This document shows positions 1 to 7,042 of a stretch of 12,314 nt of DNA, in pieces; within the stretch, counting starts at the first letter, position 1; every line of letters begins with the position of its first letter. Both the position numbers and the translations under genes were made by a program. This stretch comes from Gemmatimonadota bacterium (GTDB lineage Bacteria; Gemmatimonadota; Gemmatimonadetes; Palauibacterales; Palauibacteraceae). The stretch covers positions 1 through 12,314 of the forward strand of contig JAUVPT010000027.1 in NCBI GenBank assembly GCA_030598525.1, given 5' to 3'. A model generated the notes under the pieces. The model saw only the letters and a program-made list of their open reading frames with translations. It did no database searches and was not told the DNA's origin.

Positions 1-252
1 ATCGGTTTCTCTCTGGTAGGCACCTTCTACTCGGCGCTCACCGTGAACCTGCGGGCCCGCGAGGTCATGCTCCCGCTCCTGCTGTTTCCCGCCCTCGTCC
101 CGGTGCTGCTCGGCGCGGTGAATGCCACGACGCTGATCCTCGAGGGCGACCTGATGGGTGAGGCCGTGGTGTGGCTGCGGGTGCTCGGGGCATTCGACAT
201 CATATTCTTCGTAATCTGTATCTGGATCTTCCCGATCGCTCTGGAGGAGTGA
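1..252 (+). CDS. ccmB: Heme exporter protein CcmB, 3' end (partial)
   Basis: The reading frame is open from base 1 to the TGA at 250-252, so only the last 83 residues are present. CcmB is the membrane permease subunit of the CcmAB ABC complex, which acts with CcmC to release holo-CcmE during System I cytochrome c maturation. The visible part has the family signature around NLRAREVMLPLLLFPALVPV, with the charged NLRARE loop followed by a long hydrophobic helix. A second hydrophobic helix (GAFDIIFFVICIWIFPIAL) precedes a short acidic C-terminus. It abuts ccmC, whose GTG begins one base after the stop. The position directly upstream of ccmC-D-E-F-G-H fits the standard ccm order. The upstream part and probably ccmA lie outside the window. 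Confidence 0.88.
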   Translation: MGFSLVGTFYSALTVNLRAREVMLPLLLFPALVPVLLGAVNATTLILEGDLMGEAVVWLRVLGAFDIIFFVICIWIFPIALEE

Positions 253-253
253 A

Positions 254-925
254 GTGGGCCCAAGAACGGTAGTCGAGAAAACCCTGGGAATCCTGGCGCT
301 TCTGAGCATGATGGCCGGCAGCTACGTCGGTCTCAGGGTCGTCCCCGCGGACGCTGCGCAGGGCAACGTGCAGAGGCTGATGTACGTACACGGTCCCGCG
401 GCCTGGCTGGCATTTCTCTGTTTTTTCATCGTGTTCGTGATGAGCGTCCTGTACCTCATTCAGAGGGATGAGCGCTGGGACCGGGTGGCGGCTAGCTCGG
501 CCGAGATCGGTGTGGTGTTCACCGTCCTCACGCTCCTTCTGGGCATGATGTGGGGCAAGGCGACGTGGGGCGTCTTCTGGACCTGGGACCCCAGGCTCAC
601 GACCACGGCGATCCTGCTGGCCATCTACGTCGGGTACGGGGCACTCCGGAGCTTCGCGGAAGACGAAGAGAAGCGAGCTCGCTGGTCCGCGATCGTCGGA
701 GTGATCGGATTCGTGAACGTGCCGATCGTCTACATGTCGGTCACCTGGTGGCGAACGCTGCACCAGCCGCCGTCCAGCCCGCGCAGCGTGGCGCCGGACA
801 TCCTGTGGACGCTGATGCTGAACCTGGCCGCGTTCACGCTCGTTTTTGCGTATCTTATGGTGCGGCGTATCCGCCTTGCGAAGCTCGAAGGGGAACTCGA
901 GAGGAGAATGGCGTACAATGCGTAA
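254..925 (+). CDS. ccmC: Heme exporter / holo-CcmE assembly protein CcmC
   Basis: This 223-residue polytopic inner-membrane protein belongs to the WWD (heme-handling) superfamily. CcmC presents heme on the periplasmic face and promotes its covalent attachment to CcmE. The tryptophan-rich WWD segment lies at residues 100-116 (WGKATWGVFWTWDPRLT). It is flanked by the two expected heme-ligand histidines, H46 in YVHGPAAW and H170 in WRTLHQPP. About six hydrophobic segments can be seen, and the length is slightly below E. coli CcmC. The GTG start at 254 is supported by GGAGGAG just upstream (243-249), inside the end of ccmB. The last 8 bases overlap the next gene, which suggests translational coupling. 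Confidence 0.93.
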   Translation: MGPRTVVEKTLGILALLSMMAGSYVGLRVVPADAAQGNVQRLMYVHGPAAWLAFLCFFIVFVMSVLYLIQRDERWDRVAASSAEIGVVFTVLTLLLGMMWGKATWGVFWTWDPRLTTTAILLAIYVGYGALRSFAEDEEKRARWSAIVGVIGFVNVPIVYMSVTWWRTLHQPPSSPRSVAPDILWTLMLNLAAFTLVFAYLMVRRIRLAKLEGELERRMAYNA

Positions 926-1136
926 GTGGAGCGTGGTCAGCGTAGTCTACGTTCTGGCCCTGATCCTGCTATGGGTCTATACGGGCCGGGTGGGAATGGA
1001 GAATCGCAGCTTCGTGGTAGCGGGCTACGGACTCACCTGGGGCGCGCTCCTCTGGTACGCGTTCAGGTTGGAATCGCGCGGGCGAACGACAGCGCATGCT
1101 GTAGAGTCGTTCGAAGTCGAAGTCACTGGAGATTGA
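918..1136 (+). CDS. ccmD: CcmD-like small membrane protein
   Basis: This gene encodes a 72-residue protein starting at ATG 918, inside the end of ccmC (8-bp overlap), with AGGAG at 902-906. CcmD is a small membrane protein needed for release of holo-CcmE from CcmABC. The slot between ccmC and ccmE and the central motif FVVAGYGLTWGALLWYAF, followed by an arginine (RLESRGR), match the usual CcmD membrane helix with its basic cytoplasmic end. Unusually, a second hydrophobic stretch lies at residues 5-20 (SVVSVVYVLALILLWV), whereas classical CcmD has one helix. The C-terminus is acidic (VESFEVEVTGD). In-frame codons upstream of 918 lie wholly within ccmC and are unlikely to be used. Identification rests on position and the helix motif, as the family is poorly conserved. 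Confidence 0.72.
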   Translation: MRKWSVVSVVYVLALILLWVYTGRVGMENRSFVVAGYGLTWGALLWYAFRLESRGRTTAHAVESFEVEVTGD

Positions 1137-1171
1137 TGCTCCGAGGCACATAGCAAGGGACAATCCGTCAC

Positions 1172-1627
1172 ATGAATAAGTCCAAGAAGATATGGGCCGG
1201 TCTTGGTGTGCTCGCGATCGCTGGTGGGATCGCGATGCTCATTGCCGGTGGGCTGAGCAGCAACGTCGTCTACTTCCTGACCCCGAGCGAGCTTCGGGCT
1301 GAGCTGGCGGAGCGGGCCGACGAGATCGTCGATCAGCCACTCCGCCTCGGAGGCCAGGTGAAGCCCGGGTCGCTGACGTGGGACGCGGAAGCCCTGGATC
1401 TGCGCTTCGTGGTCGCCGACAGCCTGGGCGAGGTGCCCGTGCGCAGCACGGGGGCGCCGCCTGCGATGTTCAAGGAAGGCATCGGGGTCGTGGTCGAGGG
1501 ACGCTATACGCACGAGGGCGTCTTCGAGTCCAAGAACCTGATGGTCAAGCACTCCAACGAGTACGAGCCGCCCCATGGTGAGAAGCCCGAGCAGATGTAC
1601 GAGTCTCTCATCAAGTCGGACGGGTAG
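1172..1627 (+). CDS. ccmE: Heme chaperone CcmE
   Basis: This 151-residue periplasmic heme chaperone has an N-terminal membrane anchor. It binds heme covalently through a histidine and carries it from CcmC to CcmF. The anchor is at residues 7-28 after a lysine-rich MNKSKK start. An OB-fold-like beta domain follows, including RLGGQVKPGSL near 58-68 and GIGVVVEGRY near 103-112. The key HxxxY motif is KHSNEYEPP, with heme-attachment H127 and Y131, followed by a short polar tail. ATG 1172 is preceded by AAGGGA at 1155-1160, somewhat far away (11 bases). The length and motif position match the family (H130 in E. coli). It lies 6 bp before ccmF and 35 bp after ccmD. Confidence 0.95.
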   Translation: MNKSKKIWAGLGVLAIAGGIAMLIAGGLSSNVVYFLTPSELRAELAERADEIVDQPLRLGGQVKPGSLTWDAEALDLRFVVADSLGEVPVRSTGAPPAMFKEGIGVVVEGRYTHEGVFESKNLMVKHSNEYEPPHGEKPEQMYESLIKSDG

Positions 1628-1633
1628 CGGCGA

Positions 1634-3667
1634 ATGCTGAATCTCATCGGAAGTACTTCCATCGCCGCGGCGCTTCTCGGCGCCCTGGTGGTGACGGTCA
1701 CGGGCATCGTCGGCGGCTTCACGCGCAAGCCGGGCCTGATCCGGGCGGCGCGGTACGGCTCGTACTTCGTGTTCGCCGCCATGTCGACGGCGTTCATCTC
1801 GATGGAGATCGCGCTCCTCTCGCACGACTTCAGCGTGTCCTACGTGGCCCAGGTCGGAAGTCGCGAAACGCCGACCTATTACACGGCCATATCCCTGTGG
1901 AGCAGCCTCGAGGGCTCGATCCTGTTCTGGGGCTGGATCCTCTCCGCGTACGGCGCCCTGGTGGCGTTCGTGAACCGGAAGTCGGACTCCAGGCTCATCC
2001 CGTTCGCACACGGAGTGATGGGCTTCGTCGGCCTGTTCTTCTACGGACTGCTCACCGGCCCGGCCAACCCGTTCGGTACGGTGTTCCCGGTGCCCGCGAA
2101 CGGACCGGGGCCCAATCCGCTGCTCCAGAACCACCCGCTGATGGGCCTGCACCCGCCGATGCTGTACTTCGGCTACGTGGGGCTCACGGTTCCGTTCGCG
2201 TTCGCGATCGGCGCCTTGCTGAGCGGTAAGGTCGATGATGAGTGGATCCGTGTGACGCGCCGCTGGACGGTGGCCGCCTGGGCGTTTCTCTCCGTGGGGA
2301 TCGTGGGAGGTGCCTGGTGGTCATACGAGGTGTTGGGATGGGGTGGCTACTGGGCATGGGACCCGGTGGAGAACGCCTCCTTCCTTCCCTGGCTCACGGC
2401 GACGGCGTTTCTTCACTCCGTGATGGTGCAGGAACGGCGAGGAATGCTGAAGCTTTGGAACCTCTCCCTGATCATCGGGACGTTCCTTCTCACCCTCTTT
2501 GGGACATTCTTGACCCGATCGGGAATTCTTGACTCAGTGCACGCGTTCACCGAGGGAGTGATCGGGCCGCTGTTCCTGGCGTTCATCGCCCTCCTCATGC
2601 TCGTGTCACTGGTCTTGATCGCCTGGCGCTCGGACCGGCTGCACTCTCCCGGCTCGCTCGACGCCGTGGTTTCACGCGAGAGCATGTTCATCCTGAACAA
2701 CCTGCTGTTCGTTGCTTTTACGTTCACCGTTCTGCTGGGAACGACGTTCCCGCTGATCGTGGAAGCCGTGAACGGGAATCGGGTGAGCGTCGGGCCGCCG
2801 TACTTCAACATGGTGTCGATTCCGATCGGAGTGCTTCTCCTGTTCCTCATGGGGGTAGGGCCGGCATTGCCCTGGCGCCGCACGACACCCGAGAAGATGA
2901 AGCGGACCTTCCTGGTACCCGCGGTCGTCGGACTCGCCGCCGGGCTGTTCGGCTTCGTTCTCGGCACCCGCAGCTTCTGGCCTCTCGTCACTTTCACATT
3001 CGCCGGCTTTGTGACGGCGACCATCGTCGAGGAGTTCCGAAAGGGCATTTCGGCCCGCAGGCGGATCGCCGGCGTCTCCGCCCCGGTAGCCCTCGGCCAG
3101 ATCCTCACGCGGAATAACCGGCGCTACGGCGGCTACATCGTGCACGCCGGCATCGTGGTGATCATCGTGGCCCTGGCGCTCTCCGGCACCTACCGCTTCG
3201 AGCGCGAGGTAACGCTGCGGCGCGGAGAGCTCATGCAGCTCGGAGACTACGGGATCATGTTCGACGAGCTGTGGGCCGAGGAGCAGGAGCAGCGGTTCGT
3301 GGTAGGCAGCACGTTCAGCATCTTCCACAAGGGAGACGACGCGGGGACCATGCGGCCCCGCATGAACTACTACCCGAACTCGCAGCAGCCGATCGCCACG
3401 CCGGCGGTGCGGTCCACCCTGAAGGAGGACCTGTACCTGACGCTGATGGCATTCGACGAGGCGGAGGGAAGTCACGCCACCGTCCGGGCGATCGTGAACC
3501 CGGCCGTTCCCTGGTTGTGGATCGGCGGCATGATCGTGGCGCTCGGGGCCATCCTGGCCGTGATGCCGCAGCGGAGCAGTGGTCGCCCCGCGGTATCAGC
3601 GGCCGAGATCGCCGAGGAAGAGGAATCCGCCGGGCTCGTTGACGAGCCAGCGGCGGTGACGGTTTGA
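1634..3667 (+). CDS. ccmF: Heme lyase subunit CcmF
   Basis: This 677-residue polytopic membrane protein is the core of the cytochrome c heme lyase, which receives heme from CcmE and joins it to CXXCH motifs of apocytochromes with CcmH. The WWD signature is at residues 236-247 (WGGYWAWDPVEN). All four histidines known to handle heme in E. coli CcmF are found: H173 in GLHPPMLYFG, H261 in FLHSVMVQERRG, H303 in DSVHAFTEG, and H504 in YIVHAGIV, corresponding to H491 in E. coli. The first three fall on the same residue numbers as in E. coli. A large periplasmic domain lies between the last two membrane segments (about 520-620), and the acidic C-terminal tail is cytoplasmic or disordered. Its length is a little above the usual 630-660. 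ATG 1634 was chosen because it lies 6 bp after the ccmE stop and gives the expected N-terminus. Confidence 0.96.
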   Translation: MLNLIGSTSIAAALLGALVVTVTGIVGGFTRKPGLIRAARYGSYFVFAAMSTAFISMEIALLSHDFSVSYVAQVGSRETPTYYTAISLWSSLEGSILFWGWILSAYGALVAFVNRKSDSRLIPFAHGVMGFVGLFFYGLLTGPANPFGTVFPVPANGPGPNPLLQNHPLMGLHPPMLYFGYVGLTVPFAFAIGALLSGKVDDEWIRVTRRWTVAAWAFLSVGIVGGAWWSYEVLGWGGYWAWDPVENASFLPWLTATAFLHSVMVQERRGMLKLWNLSLIIGTFLLTLFGTFLTRSGILDSVHAFTEGVIGPLFLAFIALLMLVSLVLIAWRSDRLHSPGSLDAVVSRESMFILNNLLFVAFTFTVLLGTTFPLIVEAVNGNRVSVGPPYFNMVSIPIGVLLLFLMGVGPALPWRRTTPEKMKRTFLVPAVVGLAAGLFGFVLGTRSFWPLVTFTFAGFVTATIVEEFRKGISARRRIAGVSAPVALGQILTRNNRRYGGYIVHAGIVVIIVALALSGTYRFEREVTLRRGELMQLGDYGIMFDELWAEEQEQRFVVGSTFSIFHKGDDAGTMRPRMNYYPNSQQPIATPAVRSTLKEDLYLTLMAFDEAEGSHATVRAIVNPAVPWLWIGGMIVALGAILAVMPQRSSGRPAVSAAEIAEEEESAGLVDEPAAVTV

Positions 3668-3692
3668 TCGTAAGCGGACGGACTGAGACGAC

Positions 3693-4259
3693 ATGAAGAA
3701 GACGCAACTTCGCTGGCTCCTCCCGCTGGCAGCCCTACCCGTGCTGTGGCTGTTGTACTGGGGGATGGGCCGGGATACATACGTGCTGCCTTCCCCGATG
3801 GCGGGCCTGCAGGCGCCGGCCTTCGAACTCATCACGTTCGAGGGCGACACCGTGCAACTGGCCGACCTCGAGGGAAAGGTCGTGATCCTCAACTTCTGGG
3901 CCTCCTGGTGCATTCCATGCCGTCAGGAACACCCGGTGCTCGTGCAGACGGAGCGCACGTGGGACGATTCCGAGGTGGTTCTTCTCGGCGTTGTCTACCA
4001 GGACTCGCGGGCCAACGCCGAGCGCTTCCTGGCCCAGTATGGCGGTGACTGGACCCATGTCCTCGATCCCTCGCAGCGCACAGCCATCGACTACGGTGTG
4101 TATGGGGTTCCCGAGACGTTCTTCGTCGGCACGGACGGGACGATTTCGCTCAAGAAAGTCGGTCCGGTCACGTGGGACCTCGTGCAGTACCAGGTGGACT
4201 CGCTGCTCGCGGCACCGAGAGCCGCTGCCAGCGCAGCCGGGACGGGAGGCGCACCGTGA
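3693..4259 (+). CDS. ccmG: Thiol:disulfide interchange protein CcmG/DsbE
   Basis: This 188-residue membrane-anchored periplasmic thioredoxin-like protein reduces apocytochrome c or CcmH disulfides so that heme can be attached. One N-terminal hydrophobic segment (residues 9-23) acts as an uncleaved anchor, and the TlpA/DsbE fold follows. The active site is FWASWCIPCRQE with C73 and C76; the I-P pair between the cysteines differs from the P-T of E. coli CcmG. The cis-proline loop is YGVYGVPETFFV with P140. The acidic tract DWTHVLDPSQRTAIDYGVYG that precedes the loop is typical of CcmG. The C-terminal 20 residues are Ala/Gly-rich and look disordered. It starts 25 bp after ccmF, and its stop overlaps the GTG of ccmH in a GTGA junction. 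Confidence 0.94.
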   Translation: MKKTQLRWLLPLAALPVLWLLYWGMGRDTYVLPSPMAGLQAPAFELITFEGDTVQLADLEGKVVILNFWASWCIPCRQEHPVLVQTERTWDDSEVVLLGVVYQDSRANAERFLAQYGGDWTHVLDPSQRTAIDYGVYGVPETFFVGTDGTISLKKVGPVTWDLVQYQVDSLLAAPRAAASAAGTGGAP

Positions 4260-4819
4260 GCCGCGCTCTCGTGTGGGTCCTCGCCCTGCTCGTCACGTTG
4301 GTGGCCTGGCCGGGAGCGATGACGGCGCAGGAAGCGGAACCGGAAGCCGCGACCCCGGCACTACAGGAAGTGGAGGCGCCGGCGGAGCAGGCCGACGACC
4401 GAAGCGCTCTTACGGACCCGGCCGAAGCCGAGTTGGACGCGCTGGCCGCCGAGGTGGCCTCGGGACTCCGCTGTCCGGTGTGTCGCAACCAGTCGATCGT
4501 CGAGTCCAACGCGGATCTCTCTCGTGAGATGCATGCCGTGGTGCGGGACAGGCTCGCAGCGGGTGAGACCCCTGCCGAGATCGAGGCCTATTTCGTCAGC
4601 CGGTACGGAGAGTGGATTCTCCTCCGGCCGCAGGCGAGGGGCATCAATCTCCTGGTCTACGGGTTGCCTCTGGTGGTCCTGGTGCTCGGCTTCTTCGTTG
4701 CCCGGAATCGCCTGCGCAAGTGGGCCAGCGCCGGGGATGACGGCGTCGCTGCAGACCGGCCTGCCGACCTCGGGCCCGAGGACGAGCAATGGCTACGCGA
4801 CGCGCTTCGCGAAAGTTGA
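4256..4819 (+). CDS. ccmH: Cytochrome c maturation protein CcmH
   Basis: This gene encodes 187 residues from a GTG at 4256 that overlaps the ccmG stop by 4 bases (GTGA). CcmH is a thiol-oxidoreductase that docks apocytochrome c to the CcmF lyase. It has a cleavable signal peptide (about residues 1-24, ending AMTA) and the family motif GLRCPVCRNQSI with C73 and C76. The helical segment DLSREMHAVVRDRL and FVSRYGEWILLRP follow, then one membrane helix (about 131-149) and a short cytoplasmic tail. Between the signal peptide and the cysteine pair is an Ala/Glu/Pro-rich stretch of about 35 residues that most CcmH proteins lack. There is no fused CcmI TPR domain. Possible starts further upstream overlap ccmG extensively and would bury the signal peptide. 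Confidence 0.92.
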   Translation: MSRALVWVLALLVTLVAWPGAMTAQEAEPEAATPALQEVEAPAEQADDRSALTDPAEAELDALAAEVASGLRCPVCRNQSIVESNADLSREMHAVVRDRLAAGETPAEIEAYFVSRYGEWILLRPQARGINLLVYGLPLVVLVLGFFVARNRLRKWASAGDDGVAADRPADLGPEDEQWLRDALRES

Positions 4820-4823
4820 GGGG

Positions 4824-4858
4824 TTGACGGAACCTGACGGACATTCAGTGTAGTATTG
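4824..4858 (+). promoter_or_regulatory. Candidate promoter upstream of the sigma gene
   Basis: The 108-bp gap between ccmH and the sigma gene contains TTGACG at 4824-4829 and TAGTAT at 4851-4856, a 4 of 6 match to a -10. The spacing of 21 bases is longer than the usual 16-18. TAGTATTG (4851-4858) also resembles the TAnnTTTG -7 element described for Bacteroidota primary sigma factors, matching 5 of 6 fixed positions. This suggests that the sigma gene has its own start of transcription rather than only reading through from ccm. The assignment is tentative because of the poor spacing. Confidence 0.3.
4825..4841 (+). repeat. Direct repeat TGACGGA x2, one helical turn apart
   Basis: TGACGGA occurs at 4825-4831 and again, identically, at 4835-4841, with a 10-bp period. 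Both copies lie on the same DNA face just upstream of the best -10-like sequence for the sigma gene. Such spacing is typical of sites for a regulator bound as a tandem dimer, but a chance repeat cannot be excluded for a 7-mer in GC-rich DNA. Confidence 0.4.
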
Positions 4859-4927
4859 GGGCTTGGGGGTGGACGGGTATCGCCCTCGTACGAATAGTGC
4901 CGTTGTACAGCAAGAGAACCGGAGCCT

Positions 4928-5815
4928 ATGAACGCTGCCGTTAGAAAGCAGATATTCTTCGATGCGCGAGCGCTCGATTCGTTCGACCAATACCTGCAGG
5001 ATGTCGAGCGCTATCCACTGATCGAAGATCCGATGGAAGAACGAGAGATCGCGCGCCGGGCACGTGCCGGTGACCGCGCCGCGGCGGAGCGGCTGGTCAC
5101 GGCAAACCTGCGGTTCGTGATCTCGTACGTGAAAAAGTACCAGGGCCGCGGCCTCAACCTGGCCGAGCTCGTGTGCATCGGGAACGAGGGCCTGCTCAAG
5201 GCCGTGAAGAAGTTCGATCCCGACAAGGGCGTGAAGTTCATCTCGTACGCCGTGTGGTGGATTCGGCAGACCGTGCTGCAGGCGCTGGCCGAGCAGACGC
5301 GATCGGTTCGGATTCCGCTGAACCAGAACTCGAACCTGGTCAAGCTGTCACGTACGGAGACGGCCCTGACGCAGAAGCTCGGCCGGTCGCCGACCGATCG
5401 TGAGATCGCGGAGGAGATGAAGGAGCCGGTCGAGACGGTGCGCGCGCTTCGCCGCGTGGCTTCGGCCGAACTCAGTCTGGACGCACCGCTCGACAAGTCG
5501 GACCGTGACAGCGCCTCCTTCGGAGAGCGATTCTCGGGCGCCGACGAGGGGGACATCGAGATAGACGTCGAGGCCCAGGCCCGACGCGAGTTCCTGGAGA
5601 GGATGTTCGAGAGCTATCTCACCGAACGGGAGAGGAAGATTCTCGTTCTGTACTACGGGCTGGATGACGGCGAGGAGATGACGCTCGAGCAGATCGGCGA
5701 ACTCCTGGGCGTCACCCGCGAGCGCATCCGGCAGATCCGGAACCGCGCCTTCGACAAGCTGCGCGGGTCGGAGCATGGAAACGCGCGGGAAGGATTCTGG
5801 CGAGCCAGCGCCTGA
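4928..5815 (+). CDS. Primary-type sigma-70 factor (RpoD/SigA family, short form)
   Basis: This 295-residue RNA polymerase sigma factor directs promoter recognition. Region 1.2 is at about residues 16-32 (LDSFDQYLQDVERYPLI). Region 2 has NLRFVISYVKKY, LNLAELVCIGNEGLLKAV and the -10-reading SYAVWWIRQTVLQALAEQ (about 106-122). Region 3 includes the LSLDAPL segment, and region 4.2 is a helix-turn-helix at about 252-279 (TLEQIGELLGVTRERIRQIR). The protein starts almost directly at region 1.2, so region 1.1 and the non-conserved insert of E. coli RpoD are absent. This is the architecture of the housekeeping factor in the Bacteroidota/FCB assemblage, although a group 2 paralogue cannot be excluded. 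ATG 4928 has GGAG only three bases upstream, an awkwardly short spacing, but gives the expected N-terminus. A hairpin terminator follows. Confidence 0.9.
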   Translation: MNAAVRKQIFFDARALDSFDQYLQDVERYPLIEDPMEEREIARRARAGDRAAAERLVTANLRFVISYVKKYQGRGLNLAELVCIGNEGLLKAVKKFDPDKGVKFISYAVWWIRQTVLQALAEQTRSVRIPLNQNSNLVKLSRTETALTQKLGRSPTDREIAEEMKEPVETVRALRRVASAELSLDAPLDKSDRDSASFGERFSGADEGDIEIDVEAQARREFLERMFESYLTERERKILVLYYGLDDGEEMTLEQIGELLGVTRERIRQIRNRAFDKLRGSEHGNAREGFWRASA

Positions 5816-5848
5816 TAGCCACCGGAAGACATGCCTTTGCACCAAACA

Positions 5849-5878
5849 AGAAGGGGCGGCTTATTGGCCGCCCCTTCT
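5849..5878. terminator. Bidirectional intrinsic terminator hairpin
   Basis: A perfect 12-bp GC-rich stem, AGAAGGGGCGGC (5849-5860) and GCCGCCCCTTCT (5867-5878), encloses the 6-base loop TTATTG. It sits between the stop of the + strand sigma gene (5815) and the stop of the minus-strand VKOR gene (5880-5882), so it can serve both converging units. Read on the minus strand it is followed by TTGTTTGG, a modest T-rich tract. On the + strand the tract is weak (GTCATCC), so termination may be better for the minus operon. Confidence 0.8.
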
Positions 5879-5879
5879 G

Positions 5880-6323
5880 TCATCCGGTCGCCGGCGGCGA
5901 CCCTCGAAGCAGTCGCCACGGCTGGGCCAGTACGAAGATCGCCGTCGTGAGGACGGCGCTGATCACGCACCACATGCACAGGGCGTGCAGGATGAACAAC
6001 TCGATCCCCGTCAGATACGCAGAGAACATGAGACCCCCGGTGACAGCCAGGGCCAGCAGGGCGTCCAGCCAACGCGCTCCGGCGACCGGGCCGAGGCCGA
6101 GGAACGCCAGCGCCAGCACCCCCGCGTACCACAGGGTCCCCCACAACGGCACGGGCTGACCCAGGAAGCGGGCGTACTTCGAGGCCTGGACCAATTCGCA
6201 CGAGCCGGCGCCGCACAGCAGGGCCCCGTAGAAACCCATCTGGTACAGCAACAGGTAGACCGCCACGAACAGGCCGACCAGGCCGATCAGCACCATCCCG
6301 CGCATCCGCTTGTCGTAGGACAT
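5880..6323 (-). CDS. Vitamin K epoxide reductase (VKOR) family quinone-linked disulfide oxidase
   Basis: This 147-residue integral membrane protein has four or five hydrophobic helices. Bacterial VKOR homologues reoxidise DsbA-type proteins and pass the electrons to membrane quinones, replacing DsbB. The loop cysteines C37 and C42 (LLCGAGSCELV), the conserved S48 in VQASKYARF, the GQPVPLWG motif at 55-62 and the active-site CMWC (C116, C119) are all visible, in the expected order. It lies 17 bp downstream of the dsbA-like gene, a common functional pairing. Alternative starts at M7 or M10 exist, but M1 is the first ATG after the upstream stop and keeps a basic N-terminus (KRMR). The stop codon lies one base past the hairpin terminator stem. 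Confidence 0.9.
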   Translation of the reverse strand: MSYDKRMRGMVLIGLVGLFVAVYLLLYQMGFYGALLCGAGSCELVQASKYARFLGQPVPLWGTLWYAGVLALAFLGLGPVAGARWLDALLALAVTGGLMFSAYLTGIELFILHALCMWCVISAVLTTAIFVLAQPWRLLRGSPPATG

Positions 6324-6340
6324 CGGCCTGTGCCCGCCGG

Positions 6341-7030
6341 CTACTCGCCGCCAGCCACAACGGCCTTGATCTGCTCCTCGATCGCCCCGTACCCGTAATC
6401 CCCTCCGGTCAGCTGGAACGGCTCGTCGTTGAAGAAAATGCTCGGGGTGCTCTGGATTCCCAGGGCCTCACCGTACGCCCTGGATGCCTGTACCTCGGCA
6501 ACGGTCTCCTGTCCATCCACGCAACTCTTGAAGGCACCCGCGTCGAGACCGAGGTCCCGGGCATAGTCCACGAACTTGCGGTTCGGGTTGCCGCCCTGGC
6601 TCCAACTATCCACGCGGGCGAACAGGAGGTCCTTCATCTCGAAGTACTTGCCCTGCCGCTTCGCGCACTGGGCCGCGATCGCCGGGGCCCACGACTCCGG
6701 CCACAGCGGGAAGTCGAACGAGATCCACCTCATGGACCCCGTATTCGCGTAGTTCTGCCGGAGCAGCTTTCCGCTCAGGCCGTTGAACGTCCGGCAATGC
6801 GGACACAGGAAATCCGAGAACTCCATGATCACGACCGGCGCGTCCTCAGCGCCTATCGCCGTACCGGAGGACATGTCAGCGGCGACGTCACCCCCCGCGA
6901 GAGCGATCGGTGTGAGGTTCGGGGCCTCGGTGGACCCACCCGCCCTCAGCAGAAGAAAACCACCCACGACGACAACGGCGGCGATCAGGATGTAAAACCC
7001 CTTGCCACCCGTAGCTTTTGCGTTGGCCAA
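6341..7030 (-). CDS. Membrane-anchored DsbA-like thiol:disulfide oxidase
   Basis: This gene encodes a 229-residue DsbA/DsbG-family protein (thioredoxin_4-like) that introduces disulfides into exported proteins. It has an N-terminal signal anchor at about residues 12-28 and then a linker. The thioredoxin fold opens with AIGAEDAPVVIMEFSDFLCPHC, whose active-site CPHC is C76-C79, the classic strongly oxidising DsbA dipeptide. The cis-proline loop is near the C-terminus (GIQSTPSIFFN). I prefer a TTG start at 7030: it follows AAGGAG (7042-7037) by six bases and gives MANAKATGGKGFY. A GTG at 7051 in the same frame would add seven residues but has no comparable ribosome-binding site and would place the Shine-Dalgarno inside the coding region. 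It heads a two-gene unit with the VKOR gene, its likely reoxidant. Confidence 0.9.
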   Translation of the reverse strand: MANAKATGGKGFYILIAAVVVVGGFLLLRAGGSTEAPNLTPIALAGGDVAADMSSGTAIGAEDAPVVIMEFSDFLCPHCRTFNGLSGKLLRQNYANTGSMRWISFDFPLWPESWAPAIAAQCAKRQGKYFEMKDLLFARVDSWSQGGNPNRKFVDYARDLGLDAGAFKSCVDGQETVAEVQASRAYGEALGIQSTPSIFFNDEPFQLTGGDYGYGAIEEQIKAVVAGGE

Positions 7031-7036
7031 ATCACA

Positions 7037-7042
7037 CTCCTT
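7037..7042 (-). promoter_or_regulatory. Shine-Dalgarno that fixes the dsbA-like TTG start
   Basis: AAGGAG on the minus strand (7042 to 7037) lies six bases before TTG at 7030-7028. This is a near-ideal anti-16S match and spacing. It is the main reason to prefer TTG over the in-frame GTG at 7051. Confidence 0.7.

Noticed and set aside
1025..2152. A 375-codon open frame on the minus strand opposite ccmD, ccmE and ccmF
   Set aside because: Its product is rich in Arg, His and Glu with no domain or membrane logic. It lies antisense to three well-supported ccm genes and is explained by GC-rich codon bias.
4172..4255. Upstream extension of ccmH into ccmG
   Set aside because: It would place 28 basic residues before the signal peptide and overlap ccmG by 88 bases. 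GTG 4256 gives a clean signal sequence.
5653..6360. A 235-codon minus-strand frame spanning the sigma gene end, terminator and VKOR gene
   Set aside because: It crosses a strong terminator hairpin and two supported genes, and its Arg/Gly/Pro-rich product shows no family features.
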